64,000 nt of DNA. Origin: Triticum aestivum. Taxonomy: Eukaryota; Streptophyta; Magnoliopsida; Poales; Poaceae. How positions within the stretch are numbered: the first letter of the stretch is position 1; each line of letters begins with the position of its first letter. The stretch covers positions 21,742,579 to 21,806,578 of the forward strand of contig NC_057811.1 in the NCBI RefSeq assembly GCF_018294505.1. Direction: 5' to 3'. Positions 11,216 through 21,755 of this stretch are shown here, piece by piece. The position numbers and the translations under genes were made by a program. Below the pieces are notes generated by a model. That model saw only the letters and a program-made list of their open reading frames with translations, ran no database searches and had not been told where the DNA came from.

Positions 11216-11617
11216 CTAGAACCGTAGCGCCCGACGGGTATCGGCGCGGGCGGTGGACACCCAAAGGGACGGAACCATCACAGGATCATAGCTCCAGTGA
11301 GATCCCTGAAGAACCTGCCAGGTATTGTCGAACCTGCCCTCCAATGCAACCATGTAGCGACGGACGTGCTGGTCCTCCTCGCTGACACGATGACGTACCA
11401 CCTCTGCGGTGTCCGGAAGCCTCGGCACCGTCACTGGCCCACGCGACCGCCACCAAACAAGGATCGGGTCAACGACGGGCTGGCTCCTCACCAACCTACG
11501 CCCACCGGTAGGTAGCACCTCCCAAAACCAGCCCGGCGGAGCCCAGTCCCGGACATTGCCCCTCTGATCAAGCCGGCCTCCTCCGCCGAGTCGACGACGA
11601 GGATGCGGGATAGGCAT
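11216..11617 (-). CDS. Hypothetical 133-aa protein, CACTA accessory ORF
   Basis: An uninterrupted minus-strand ORF of 133 codons starting MPIPHPRRRLGGGGRLDQRG and ending in RRALRF. It is rich in Arg, Gly, Pro and Trp (PPGWFWEVLPTGGRR; ILVWWRSRGP) and has no domain that I recognise. It lies between the B3-like gene's upstream region and the GC-rich minisatellite, in the same orientation as the B3-like gene. It could be an exon of a longer CACTA transcript starting near 12370. No counterpart was noticed in CACTA-2. Whether it is translated is unknown; its length in otherwise stop-rich DNA is the only support. Confidence 0.35.
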   Translation of the reverse strand: MPIPHPRRRLGGGGRLDQRGNVRDWAPPGWFWEVLPTGGRRLVRSQPVVDPILVWWRSRGPVTVPRLPDTAEVVRHRVSEEDQHVRRYMVALEGRFDNTWQVLQGSHWSYDPVMVPSLWVSTARADTRRALRF

Positions 11618-11889
11618 CGTCGACGTCGATGCGGGAATAAGTGCTTTAACTAAAAAAACAATCTAGTTCTATTAATTTCCTTGCTAAAAATAAACTACTT
11701 CTATAGTAAAATAAACTAGTTTTGTTAAATCAACTAGTTCAACTACTAAACAGTACAACTAACTACAACGACTTCGCTTGCATACATATGAACAAATATG
11801 ATCGATCATCTATGAACAATATAAAAACATCATATGATATATGAACAAAAAAATCATATCTATGAACAAAAAAATCATCTAATCATATA
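11618..11889. other. AT-rich spacer in CACTA element
   Basis: An A/T-rich stretch with repeated ATATGAACAA-like motifs (about 11786-11876). No gene was seen. Confidence 0.5.
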
Positions 11890-12345
11890 TTTTTTACGCC
11901 GGCAGCGGTGGCGGGGGGCAGGGCAGGAGCGCGGGGGCCAGGGCTCACTGGGGGCGGCGTCGGCGACGGCGTCGGGGCAGGGGCGGCGCGGACCGGGGCG
12001 GTGACGACGCGGGGCGGCGCGGCGACGGCGTCGGTGCGCAGGGGCGGCGCGCGGCGACGGCATTGGGGCAGGGGGCGATGGCGTCGGGGCAGGGGCGATG
12101 CGGACCGGAGCGGTGACGACGCGGGGCAGCGCGGACCGGGGCGGTGACAACGCGGGGCGGCGCGGCGACGGCGTCGGGGCAGGGGCGGCGGGCGGCGATG
12201 GCGTTGGGGCAGGGGGCGGCGACGCGGCGACGGCGTCGGGGCACGGGCGGCGTGCGGCGACGGCGTCAGGGCAGGGGCGCGCGCGGCGACGGCGTCGGGG
12301 CAGGGGAGCACGCGGCGACGGCGTCGGGGCAGTGGGAAGAAGAAC
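11890..12345. repeat. GC-rich minisatellite
   Basis: Imperfect tandem repetition of GCGGCGACGGCGTCGGGGCA-like units over about 450 bp. Open frames occur on both strands but give only Ala/Pro/Arg or Gly/Ala/Arg low-complexity peptides. It lies immediately downstream of a minus-strand TATA box, so it may be a transcribed leader of the CACTA element. CACTA-2 has a different low-complexity block (CT-rich, 27985-28255) in the equivalent place. Confidence 0.75.
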
Positions 12346-12371
12346 TGAACCGAAAATTTCACAAGTGTGGC

Positions 12372-12381
12372 TTATATAGAC
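12372..12381 (-). promoter_or_regulatory. TATA-like box reading into the CACTA element
   Basis: On the minus strand the sequence is GTCTATATAAGCC, a good plant TATA context. It is directed toward the minisatellite, the 133-aa ORF and the B3-like gene. Promoter activity is inferred. Confidence 0.45.
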
Positions 12382-12382
12382 A

Positions 12383-12595
12383 GACCATTGGTCCCGGTTC
12401 GTGGCACCAACCGGGACCAAAGGTCATTTTTCAGCAGCCCAAAGGGCGGGAAGCAGAGGCCTTTAGTCCCGGTTGGTGGCACAAACCGGGACTAAAGGGG
12501 GGGGGGGCATTGGTACCGGTTGGTGCCACGAACCGGTACCAATGTATGCCTTTAGTACCGGTTGGTGGCACCAACCGGGACTAAAGGCCTTGTGC
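12383..12595. repeat. CACTA subterminal palindrome cluster
   Basis: Four palindromes in a row of the type TGGTCCCGGTT...AACCGGGACCA, with variants TTTAGTCCCGGTT and TTGGTACCGGTT. Such clusters bind transposase at CACTA ends, so their internal position suggests either a junction of two elements or an internal duplicate of an end. Confidence 0.8.
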
Positions 12596-13251
12596 TGCCC
12601 ACATCGCGGCATGAAAGTTTAGTCCCACCTCGCTAGCTGAGGGAGCTCGAGAGTGGTTTATAAGCCCCACTCCCGCTGCCATCTCGAGCTCCTCTCAAAT
12701 GCAGGCTTTCGGGCCTAAACACACTGTATCTGCCTGTGGGCCTATTGGGCCTTCTGCGGGCCTGAATCCTGGCCCATGGGTGGGTTTCTAGTCGTATTCA
12801 GGCCGTGGTGGCCCAGTAGGTGGCTTTTTTTTCCCAGTTTATTTCTTTTCTTTTTTGCTTTATTTATTTTATTTTGTTTATACTTACAACAAAATACTTA
12901 TTTATTTTATATTATTTTGTTTCTAATTACTTATTTATTTTATTTTATGATAATTCTTTTTGCTATTAAAGTTTCTAACAAAAAAAGTTCTTTATGAAAA
13001 TTATTTTTGCTTTTAATGATTTTGAACATAAAAAACTTTGATAATTTTAGTTGCATCAATTATATATAATTTTAGTTTCAGTAATACTAGCGGTTGCTTA
13101 TAATGTTTTGAACAGAAAATACGTTGATAATTTTAGTTTCATAAATTTTATTTATGTTATTAAATTTATTTTATTTTTTTCCTACTTATATGTTTTATTA
13201 AAGTTTATTTTATTCTGTTTCTAATTACTTATTTATTTTTTATGATAATTG
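12596..13251. other. CACTA subterminal promoter-like block and AT-rich spacer
   Basis: 12618-12740 contains AGTTTAGTCCCACCTCGC, a TTTATAAGCCCC TATA-like element and CTCGAGCTCCTCTCAAA. An inverted, diverged copy is at 17440-17540, and a related AGTTTAGTCCCATCTCGC is at about 27590 in CACTA-2. About 12820-13251 is very AT-rich and has no gene. Confidence 0.6.
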
Positions 13252-16200
13252 TTATTTTTCATGCATTTACGGATTATTTTGAGCTATAAGACCCTGACAT
13301 TGAAAAGCACTAGAAATGAACTCTGAAAATGTTAAAAGTTGGCATGGTATCATCATTTGACCCACATAGCATGTGCAAGAAAGTAGAGAGGGTTACTGCA
13401 AAAACTGGATGCACTTCGTGTACAAAACGGATAATCTCTTTCAAAGTATCAGGATTTCATACGGAAACTCGTCTGTTACAAAAGGATTTCATTTTTTAAA
13501 ACTTATTTGAAATCCTGACTTTTTGTGTGTTCAAAATGCACCATTCAAAGCCACATCATCATTTTTCAATCCTTTCTGACTTCATTTGTTATTTTTCATG
13601 CATTTACTAATTATTTTGAGCTATAAGACCCTAAAATTGAAAAGCATTTCAAATGAACTCTGAAAAGGTTGAAAGTTGGCATGGTATCACCATTTCACCC
13701 ACATAGCATGTGCAAGAAAGTAGAGAGGGTTACTGCAAAAACTGGATGCACTTCGTGTACAAAACGGACAATCTCTTTCAAAGTATCAGGATTTCATACG
13801 GAAATTCGTCTGTTACAAAGGGATTTCATTTTTTTAAACTTATTTGAACTCCTGACTTTTTGTGTGTTCAAAATTCACCATTCAAAGCCACATCATCATT
13901 TTTCAATCCTTTCCGACTTCATTTGTTATTTTTCATGCATTTACTAATTATTTTGAGCTATAAGACCGTAAAATTGAAAAGCATTTCAAATGAACTCTGA
14001 AAAGGTTGAAAGTTGGCATGGTATCATCATTTCATCCACATAGCATGTGCAAGAAAGTTGAGAGGGTTACTGCAAAAACTGGATGCACTTCGTGTACAAA
14101 ACGGACAATCTCTTTCAAAGTATCAGGATTTCATACGGAAACTCGTCTGTTACAAAGGGATTTCATTTTTTAAACTTATTTGAACTCCTGACTTTTTGTG
14201 TGTTCAAAATGCACCATTCAAAGCCACATCATCATTTTTCAGTCCTTTCTGACTTCATTTGTTATTTTTCATGCATTTACTAATTATTTTGAGCTATAAG
14301 ACCCTAAAATTGAAAAGCATTTCAAATGAACTCTGAAAAGGTTGAAAGTTGGCATGGTATCATCATTTCACCCACATAGCATGTGCAAGAAAGTAGAGAG
14401 GGTTACTGCAAAAACTGGATGCACTTCGTGTACAAAACGGACAATCTCTTTTAAAGTATCAGGATTTCATACGGAAACTCGTCTGTTACAAAGGGATTTC
14501 ATTTTTTAAAACTTATTTGAACTCCTGACTTTTTGTGTGTTCAAAATGCACCATTCAAAGCCACATCATCATTTTTCAATCCTTTCTGACTTTATTCGTT
14601 ATTTTCCATGCATTTACTAATTATTTTGAGCTATAAGACCCTAAAATTGAAAAGCATTTCAAATGAACTCTGAAAAGGTTGAAAGTTGGCATGGTATCAT
14701 CATTTCACCCACCTAGCATGTGCAAGAAAGTAGAGAGGGTTACTGCAAAAACTGGATGCACTTCGTGTACAAAACGGACAATCTCTTTTAAAGTATCAGG
14801 ATTTCATACGGAAACTCGTCTGTTACAAAGGGATTTCATTTTTTAAAACTTATTTGAACTCCTGACTTTTTGTGTGTTCAAAATGCACGATTCAAAGCCA
14901 CATCATCATTTTTCAGTCCTTTCTTACTGCATTTGTTATTTTCCATGCATTTACTAATTATTTTGAGCTATAAGACCCTAAAATTGAAAAGCATTTCAAA
15001 TGAACTCTGAAAAGGTTGAAAGTTGGCATGGTATCATCATTTCATCCACATAGCATGTGCAAGAAAGTTGAGAGGGTTACGGCAAAAACTGGATGCACTT
15101 CGTGTACAAAACGGACAATCTCTTTCAAAGTATCAGGATTTCATACGGAAACTCGTCTGTTACGAAGGGATTTCATTTCTTAAAACTTATTTGAACTCCT
15201 GACTTTTTGTGTGTTCAAAATGCACCATTCAAAGCCACATCATCATTTTTCAGTCCTTTCTGACTTCATTTGTTATTTTTCATGCATTTACTAATTATTT
15301 TGAGCTATAAGACCCTAAAATTGAAAAGCATTTCAAATGAACTCTGAAAAGGTTGAAAGTTGGCATGGTATCATCATTTCACCCACATAGCATGTGCAAG
15401 AAAGTAGAGAGGGTTACTGCAAAAACTGGATGCACTTCGTGTACAAAACGGACAATCTCTTTCAAAGTATCAGGATTTCATACGGAAACTCGTCTGTTAC
15501 AAAGGGATTTCATTTTTTTAAACTTATTTGAACTCCTGACTTTTTGTGTGTTCAAAATGCACCATTCAAAGCCACATCATCATTTTTCAATCCTTTCTGA
15601 CTTCATTTGTTATTTTTCATGCATTTACTAATTATTTTGAGCTATAAGACCCTAAAATTGAAAAGCATTTCAAATGAACTCTGAAAAGGTTGAAAGTTGG
15701 CATGGTATCATCATTTCTCCCACATAGCATGTGCAAGAAAGTCGAGTGGGTTACTGCAAAAACTGGATGCACTTCGTGTACAAAACGGACAATCTCTTTC
15801 AAAGTATCAGGATTTCATACGGAAACTCGTCTGTTTCAAAGGGATTTCATTTTTTTAAACTTATTTGAACTCCTGACTTTTTGTGTGTTCAAAATGCACC
15901 ATTCAAAGCCACATCATCATCTTTCAATCCTTTCTGACTTCATTTGTTATTTTTCATGCATTTACTAATTATTTTGAGCTATAAGACCCTAAAATTGAAA
16001 AGCATTTCAAATGAACTCTGAAAAGGTTGAAAGTTGGCATGGTATCATCATTTCTCCCACATAGCATGTGCAAGAAAGTCGAGAGGGTTACTGCAAAAAC
16101 TGGATGCACTTCGTGTACAAAACGGACAATCTCTTTCAAAGTATCAGGATTTTATACGGAAACTCGTCTGTTACAAAGGGATTTCATTTTTTAAAACTTA

Positions 16201-17258
16201 TTTGAACTCCTGACTTTTTGTGTGTTCAAAATGCACCATTCAAAGCCACATCATCATTTTTCAGTCCTTTCTGACTTCATTTGTTATTTTTCATGCATTT
16301 ACTAATTATTTTGAGCTATAAGACCCTAAAATTGAAAAGCATTTCAAATGAACTCTGAAAAGGTTGAAAGTTGGCATGGTATCATCATTTCACCCACCTA
16401 GCATGTGCAAGAAAGTAGAGAGGGTTACTGCAAAAACTGGATGCACTTCGTGTACAAAACGGACAATCTCTTTCAAAGTATCAGGATTTCATATGGAAAC
16501 TCGTCTGTTACAAAGGGATTTCATTTTTTAAAACTTATTTGAACTCCTGACTTTTTGTGTGTTCAAAATGCACGATTCAAAGCCACATCATCATTTTTCA
16601 GTCCTTTCTTACTTCATTTGTTATTTTCCATGCATTTACTAATTATTTTGAGCTATAAGACCCTAAAATTGAAAAGCATTTCAAATGAACTCCGAAAAGG
16701 TTGAAAGTTGGCATGGTATCATCATTTCATGCACATAGGATGTGCAAGAAAGTTGAGAGGGTTACGGCAAAAACTGGATGCACTTGGTGTACAAAACGGA
16801 CAATCTCTTTCAAAGTATCAGGATTTCATACGGAAACTCGTCTGTTACAAAGGGATTTTATTTTTTTGAAACTTATTTGAACTCCTGACTTTTTGTGTGT
16901 TCAAAATGCACCATTCAAAGCCACATCATCATTTTTCAATCCTTTCTGACTTCATTTGTTATTTTTCATGCATTTACTAATTATTTTGAGCTATAAGACC
17001 CTAAAATTGAAAAGCATTTCAAATGAACTCTGAAAAGGTTGAAAGTTGGCATGGTATCATCATTTCACCCACATAGCATGTGCAAGAAAGTAGAGAGGGT
17101 TACTGCAAAAACTGGATACACTTCGTGTACAAAACGGACAATCTCTTTCAAAGTATCAGGATTTTATACGGAAACTCGTCTGTTACAAAGGGATTTCATT
17201 TTTTAAAACTTATTTGAACTCCTGACTTTTTGTGTGTTCAAAATGCACCATTCAAAGC
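13252..17258. repeat. Tandem array, 12 units of about 337 bp
   Basis: The landmark GAGCTATAAGACC begins at 13281, 13618, 13955, 14291, 14628, 14965, 15302, 15639, 15976, 16313, 16650 and 16988. Spacing is therefore 337 bp with single 336 and 338 exceptions. The last unit is truncated at about 17258. Units are highly similar but share variant groups five units apart (see findings). The first unit is the most diverged. Some units contain a 92-codon open frame, which is a by-product of the repetition. The array lies inside the CACTA element near its right end. Confidence 0.97.
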
Positions 17259-17296
17259 AGACTGATTTTGAATGGTGCATATTCAACACACAAAAA
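17226..17296. repeat. Foldback terminating the tandem array
   Basis: The array's last segment (17226-17256, TTTTTGTGTGTTCAAAATGC...) is followed after about 9 bp by its near-perfect reverse complement (17266-17296, ending ATTCAACACACAAAAA). The array therefore ends in an inverted junction with arms of about 31 bp. Confidence 0.85.
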
Positions 17297-17805
17297 TTCT
17301 GTAAAGATCGCCAACCCTAACATAAAAAAATGAGCATAGATGCGTTTATAGAGAAAATTCAACCTAAATTCATAATAAATTTCTATGAATTTTAGAGAAA
17401 CTCACTCTAAATTTAGATCAAATTCCCTGTATAAGGGCATCTATTTTTATTTTGAGAGGAGCTCAACAAGGCAGAGAGGGACGGGCTTATAAACCGGTGT
17501 GAGCGCCCTTCAGTTGGCGAGGTGGGTCTAAACTCTGGCCGCAACAAGGACCAACCCTTTAGTCCCAGTTTGTGGCACAAACCGGGAATAATGGTCATGG
17601 GCCAGGGGTGAGGCGCATTGGTCCCGGTTCGTGCCTTGAACTGGGACCAAAAGGTCCAGACGAATCGGGACCAGTGGCCCACCTGGCCCGGCCGGCCCCC
17701 TGGGCTCACGAACCGGGACTAATGCACCCCATGGGTCCCGGTTCGTGCGGAACCGGGACTAATGGGCTGGCCAGGCCTGAACGAAAGCCCTGTTTTCTAC
17801 TAGTG
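17297..17805 (-). repeat. CACTA terminal region and TIR
   Basis: AT-rich 17297-17440; a promoter-like block at 17440-17540 (minus strand, TTTATAAGCCC); then palindromes AACCGGGACT/AGTCCCGGTT up to the TIR at 17788-17805. The probable 3-bp target duplicate is TAT at 17806-17808, but its partner lies outside the window. Confidence 0.85.
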
Positions 17806-17808
17806 TAT

Positions 17809-18077
17809 ACTTACCATTTGGAGGAAAAATGGTGGGAGCTCCAGCCAGTGGCAGAAGGAGAAGATAATCTCACTCCCACTGATTTCTGGGAACATGCTCA
17901 GATGTGCAAAAGGGACGTACTTCCTCCTGGATCATCCCGGAAGCTCATCGTGCGAGCAAGGCAAATGCACACTGGACATTGAAACATTACAGCTCAAGAG
18001 AGTGTGTGCTTCGACGGTGCATGGCCACACATATAGCAACTACCCACCGTCGTTCTCATCACCAAAAGTATCAAGTG
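17809..18077 (+). pseudogene. F-box gene copy A, 3' part of main exon, truncated by CACTA
   Basis: Starting a few bases after the CACTA end, the sequence encodes TIWRKNGGSSSQWQKEK, matching residues near 337-355 of the intact F-box gene at 33417. After a shift it continues as LDIETLQLKRVCASTVHG and YSNYPPS, the C-terminal part of the same protein. A splice donor corresponding to that of copy C follows at 18078 (SSG|GTAAAC). The 5' half, including the F-box, is not in the window on this side; it would lie beyond the CACTA element. Frameshifts in the middle (about 17880-17940) and the missing 5' half make it a pseudogene. Confidence 0.85.
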
Positions 18078-19277
18078 GTAAACTTTCTGTTGCTTTGTAG
18101 TTATTCCCTGCCTTTTATTGTTATCCCACAGCTTTGTCTGATTCCTGATAGTTAGTTATTGTGATCTCTTTTTTGTTTACACATTTCATAGTTGTTAGTA
18201 CTTCTGTGCTTGTGGCAAAGATGATCAAGGCTCACGAACATGATTGTGATTTATTTGCTAGTCTGTTCTAAATGCTACTTTATGGTAATCAGACAAGTAA
18301 GAGTGGATCTTGAACGCCATGAGTACCATTTTAGGAGCATTGTGGATTTGTACAGAACACCATATCAAAACAATTATTTTGGAGAAATAGCGTTTTTTTG
18401 TCAAGCTAATGGAGAAGGAATACAGCTTTGGATTTATGTTCATCCCTAGATTATTTCACCGTGGAAACATTTTTTTCCTAGTAGCAGGAGTTGGTTTATC
18501 TCAATGTGTTGGCTTCAGATAAGATATAAGGAGGCATAGCTGGTATGGTTGCAAATAAAAACCCAAGCAATTGCTACCACTAATGCATCGGTTTGTATAT
18601 TGTGAGGATAATTGAAGGGTTGAGCTTGATTAATTTCTGAAGGGAGTACTATCCCACCCAGCAATGGTGTTGCGATTCAAATAGCTAAAAGTTTGTGCTG
18701 AGAAGCTATTTGATTTGAAATAAGCTTCTCGAGATAAATTAGAGGTAGGTGTTTGTACATCGTTTAAAATTTTGACCTTCTCACCATCCTTCAAGGCACT
18801 GCCGAATGCAAGTAGTTTGTTGGTTGTTGTTACTAAGACCTTTGAGTTTTTTTTCCTTTACTTGACTTGGAAAGTTGGTATAATATTTGGTAATTTATAA
18901 AGTCCTGCAACATGAATCTATCCTTTGTTTTGTGACTTTTAAGTTCCTGCATGATTCATTTCTAATTGACCGCGCCTATGTTTTTACACTTGTACTGCAA
19001 ATTAGGATGCTAAACAAACAAAAGTGAGTGTTTGAGGTCGATATTAGTAACTGAACCATGGGGAAAAAGAATTCCGAAGGTTTATTTTCCATGGATCATG
19101 TGTGTCAGTTTGTTTTAAGCCCTAGCATTTTATCACATCTATTCTGATAGTTTCTTTATGTGTTTCCTTCAAGCGATTTGCTAAGTGTATCCAGTATCGA
19201 GAGCTGCTGTAAACAAAAAAGCTTCTGAATACACACACACACATTTTGGCTGTGCATAATTTTGAGTTATTGGACAG
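18078..19277 (+). other. Intron-like downstream sequence of F-box copy A
   Basis: Noncoding. It aligns by eye with 34681-37000 downstream of copy C (for example the GATAAGATATAAGGAGGCAT block at about 18518, compare 36296). It lacks the 1.1-kb hAT element found there. No other gene was seen. Confidence 0.7.
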
Positions 19278-19396
19278 ATATTGAGGAGGTGGTGCTGGAA
19301 CAAGGCGTGGAGGCCTGCAAGCTGAAGGGCCCATGGATGGCCATCAACATGAGAGTACTGATGAGGCGGATGCTGGAGGTCAAGTTGATAAGTTGA
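19278..19396 (+). other. Candidate terminal exon, F-box copy A, module 1
   Basis: A splice acceptor (TGGACAG) precedes an open frame that joins in phase with the donor at 18077 and reads DIEEVVLEQGVEACKLKG, then about 20 further residues to a TGA at 19394-19396. The matching module in copy C is at 37001. It is the longest module in copy A. Splicing is inferred from phase and conservation. Confidence 0.5.
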
Positions 19397-20486
19397 GGGT
19401 TGGAGATGGTGCCTATCAAGGTTGTGCTGCAACTTGAAAATAGACTTGTTGTATGGTCATCTATATTTGACCTGGAGTTTATCTGAGAATTGTGGTGTAT
19501 CTTTCGCAAAAGTTGGCGAGAGCATCATCGATGTTTAGTTTTTGTGCAATCAATTATCAAGTTAATTAAGACTCTGTATTAAGTCAAACTCATTGTGATC
19601 TACTGATGGTGTATGCCTGCAAGTACAAGTGTGGAATGACACTAGTCAGGTAGTATTTGGAATTGAGGAGAGAAGTTGATGTTTGTACAAAGAAAGTGAT
19701 TTGCATGGTTATGTATCTGCTCAGTTGTGCAAACTGCGCTGCGTTCCAGGAAGGAATCAATGCCTAGGCTAAGTGTCGTTGGACATTGAATGAACAGAGC
19801 TATAAGTAGAGCAGCTAAGAGCCGGCCTGGCCTGGCCTAGCTACATGGTTATGGTTTACTGCTTGATGAGCACAAGAATTGTGGTCTGCAACTACCTTGC
19901 TCTGTGCTGTGACAGGTTATATTAATTCAACTTTTCTAGCAGGATAAACCACCGGAAGATCGAAAGAGAACTGCTGATGATGCAGGTGTTGGTTGTCAGA
20001 CCAGTTGTATCACTCCAAAATTAACCACAGGTCGGTCATCAAAAGAGTACCTTTGGCTCAGTGTGGTCTGTAATATGGTCATCCAGAACAAACATGGAGT
20101 TCATCTTATGTGCCTTGATCTCACTATGGTTGGCAAAAGCATTACCATTTTGTTTCTGTGCTACCAGCAGGCTAATCAAGATTGGCAGCACCTCAACATC
20201 AAGTTGTTGTTGGCAGTGGCACTTCCAGTAGGCAAATGATCACCATCCTTTACTTCGGGACGGAGGGAGTATGTGTTTTAATTATGTTCCCTTGCCGGAG
20301 GTTGTCTATGGTATTGCCAGTGGAAGCGTCGCAGCTACCGATTGCTTTTACAGTTTTATGTGTTTTTAAGCATTCATTTCTTTTGTCCATGTTGCGAATG
20401 CTAAGACCTACCATATGCGGTATGTCCCTCTTTATTCTCGAGTATCTACAATTTGGATACACTTTAAGTTTTGGGATATTGTAAAG
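19397..20486 (+). other. Noncoding module spacer downstream of F-box copy A
   Basis: It contains a partial repeat of the module's distal part at about 19970-20110 (TTAACCACAGGTCGGTCATC, then TAATATGGTCATCCAGAA) and a MITE relic at 20247-20271. No other gene was seen. Confidence 0.5.
20247..20271. repeat. Stowaway MITE terminal relic
   Basis: TACTTCGGGACGGAGGGAGTA resembles one terminus of Stowaway-type MITEs (compare the intact element at 40424). No partner terminus is seen. Confidence 0.4.
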
Positions 20487-20557
20487 GTGTTGAAGGAGCT
20501 GAGAAGGAGAGGGTGGAACAAGGCCGTGCTTCAACCTCAAGCACACAGCCAGGGTAG
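20487..20557 (+). other. Candidate terminal exon, F-box copy A, module 2
   Basis: After an acceptor-like GTAAAG the in-phase frame reads GVEGAEKERVEQGRASTSST and ends in TAG at 20555-20557. A second frame (WNKAVLQPQAHSQG...) stays open to 20669. It is homologous to the modules at 19278, 21679 and in copy C. Confidence 0.45.
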
Positions 20558-21678
20558 TGCTAATGTGGATGTTGGAGATCAGACAGCGTTGATGATTAGA
20601 GATACTGGTGATGTAACTCGAGAATCAACCACGAAGTTGGTCAGCAATACATTGCTTTTGGTTTCGTAATCCAGAATAATAGTATCTGGAGTACTTATCT
20701 TGTTCGTGTTGATACGGCAATGATTGGTGCGTTTGTTTGTCCAATTAGCTAGTGAGAGCATTAATTGCATTTTAATTTCTCAGTATGTGTTAACTAATAA
20801 GAGTATGTAACCGGTAGTCAATGTGATTGTGATCCTTTTTGTATGCCTGCCAGTAGTTTCTGTACCTGCTACTACTACAACTAAATATCTAAATGTGTGT
20901 GGCCAAGAGGGTCTGTTAAAATTCAACTTGCAGCATTGATCAACTCTTACGGTTGCACAGTATGTAAAAAAGAAAAGTGTATGCTGTTGGCACAATAAGG
21001 TGGATCTATTCTATGTTTCTCCTGAATTAGTTGTAGAGAATTTTTTCCCTTTGATTTTGTTGCCAAAGAAGAAATTTCGTGAACAAGTTCAGAGTAGTTT
21101 TATCTTGCGGTGACGTTTTTTCCTTTGACAGTCGTCATGCATTTGGATAAAGGCCCTTCAAAATGAGAGAGTCAGGCAGCCGGATGTGTAAGCAAGAGAC
21201 ATGATGGGACCTTGTACATATGGACGAAGGCCCTTGAAAATGCCTCTTTGGAGGACTATTATATGTGGTTTAAATGATGGAAGAAAGACAGAGAATAGTT
21301 TGTTGACTGTTCGCTATTAAGGTAGCTAGTGTTCCCCTTCTGAGTTTTCCCCCGTTTAGTGTAGAAATTTGTTATGCTATATAGTGTCTAATCTGTTAAG
21401 TCATCGAACATGAAGCTACCAATTGTTTTACAGCTTTCAGTTTCTTTTATGTATGCACTTCTCATTGTTTGCATGCCTTGGTCCATGTGATTTGTTTGAG
21501 GACCTAATATTTCATCCCAGCTTTTCTTCTTGTACCTTTTCCTGTAAGCAATCTACAGATTGCCCAGTAGGAAGACTAAGACCTACTACCTTTTTGTTGC
21601 TCTTTGCTCACAAGGTCTTGTGTATCTGCATTTTCAATAAACTTCTAATTTTTGAGATTGTTGACGGGTGTTGGAACG
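20558..21678 (+). other. Noncoding module spacer downstream of F-box copy A
   Basis: AT-moderate sequence repeating features of the other inter-module spacers (for example TCAGTATGTGTTAACTAATAAGAG at about 20780, compare about 39400 in copy C). No gene was recognised. Confidence 0.5.
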
Positions 21679-21755
21679 GGGCTGAGAGGGAGATGCTGGA
21701 ACAAGGCAGTGCTGCAAGCTCAAGACCAGAGTTACCATGGTCAGAGTACTGCTGA
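21679..21755 (+). other. Candidate terminal exon, F-box copy A, module 3 (acceptor lost)
   Basis: Encodes REMLEQGSAASSRPELPWSE-like sequence ending in TGA at 21753-21755. The upstream acceptor position reads TTGACG instead of ACAG, so splicing here is doubtful. Confidence 0.4.

Larger units (their letters stand above)
1..17805 (-). mobile_element. CACTA (En/Spm-type) DNA transposon, composite, right-hand TIR inside window
   Basis: The right edge at 17788-17805 reads, in reverse complement, CACTAGTAGAAAACAGGG, a CACTA-type terminal inverted repeat. Palindromes of the GGTCCCGGTT / AACCGGGACC type, typical of the subterminal regions of these elements in grasses, lie at 34-66, 12383-12595 and 17555-17765. 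The other terminus is not seen and should lie left of base 1. The body holds a two-B3 gene on the minus strand, an accessory ORF, a GC-rich minisatellite and a 4-kb tandem array. No transposase was recognised, so the element looks non-autonomous. It was later invaded by Copia-1 (2013-10581). The inward-facing subterminal block at 12383-12740 leaves open that 12.4-17.8 kb is a separate CACTA element abutting the first. Confidence is high for the right end and moderate for treating all as one element. Confidence 0.75.

Noticed and set aside
11875..12584. Long GC-rich frames of up to 181 codons on both strands
   Set aside because: Low-complexity translations of a minisatellite; overlapping frames all stay open because the unit lacks stop-rich triplets.
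13669..15968. Repeated 92-codon ORF, looking like a multigene family
   Set aside because: One ORF per 337-bp satellite unit, broken in most units; a by-product of the tandem array.
13252..17258. CRISPR-like regular repeats
   Set aside because: Units are 337 bp with no unique spacers and the context is a plant CACTA transposon; an ordinary tandem repeat.
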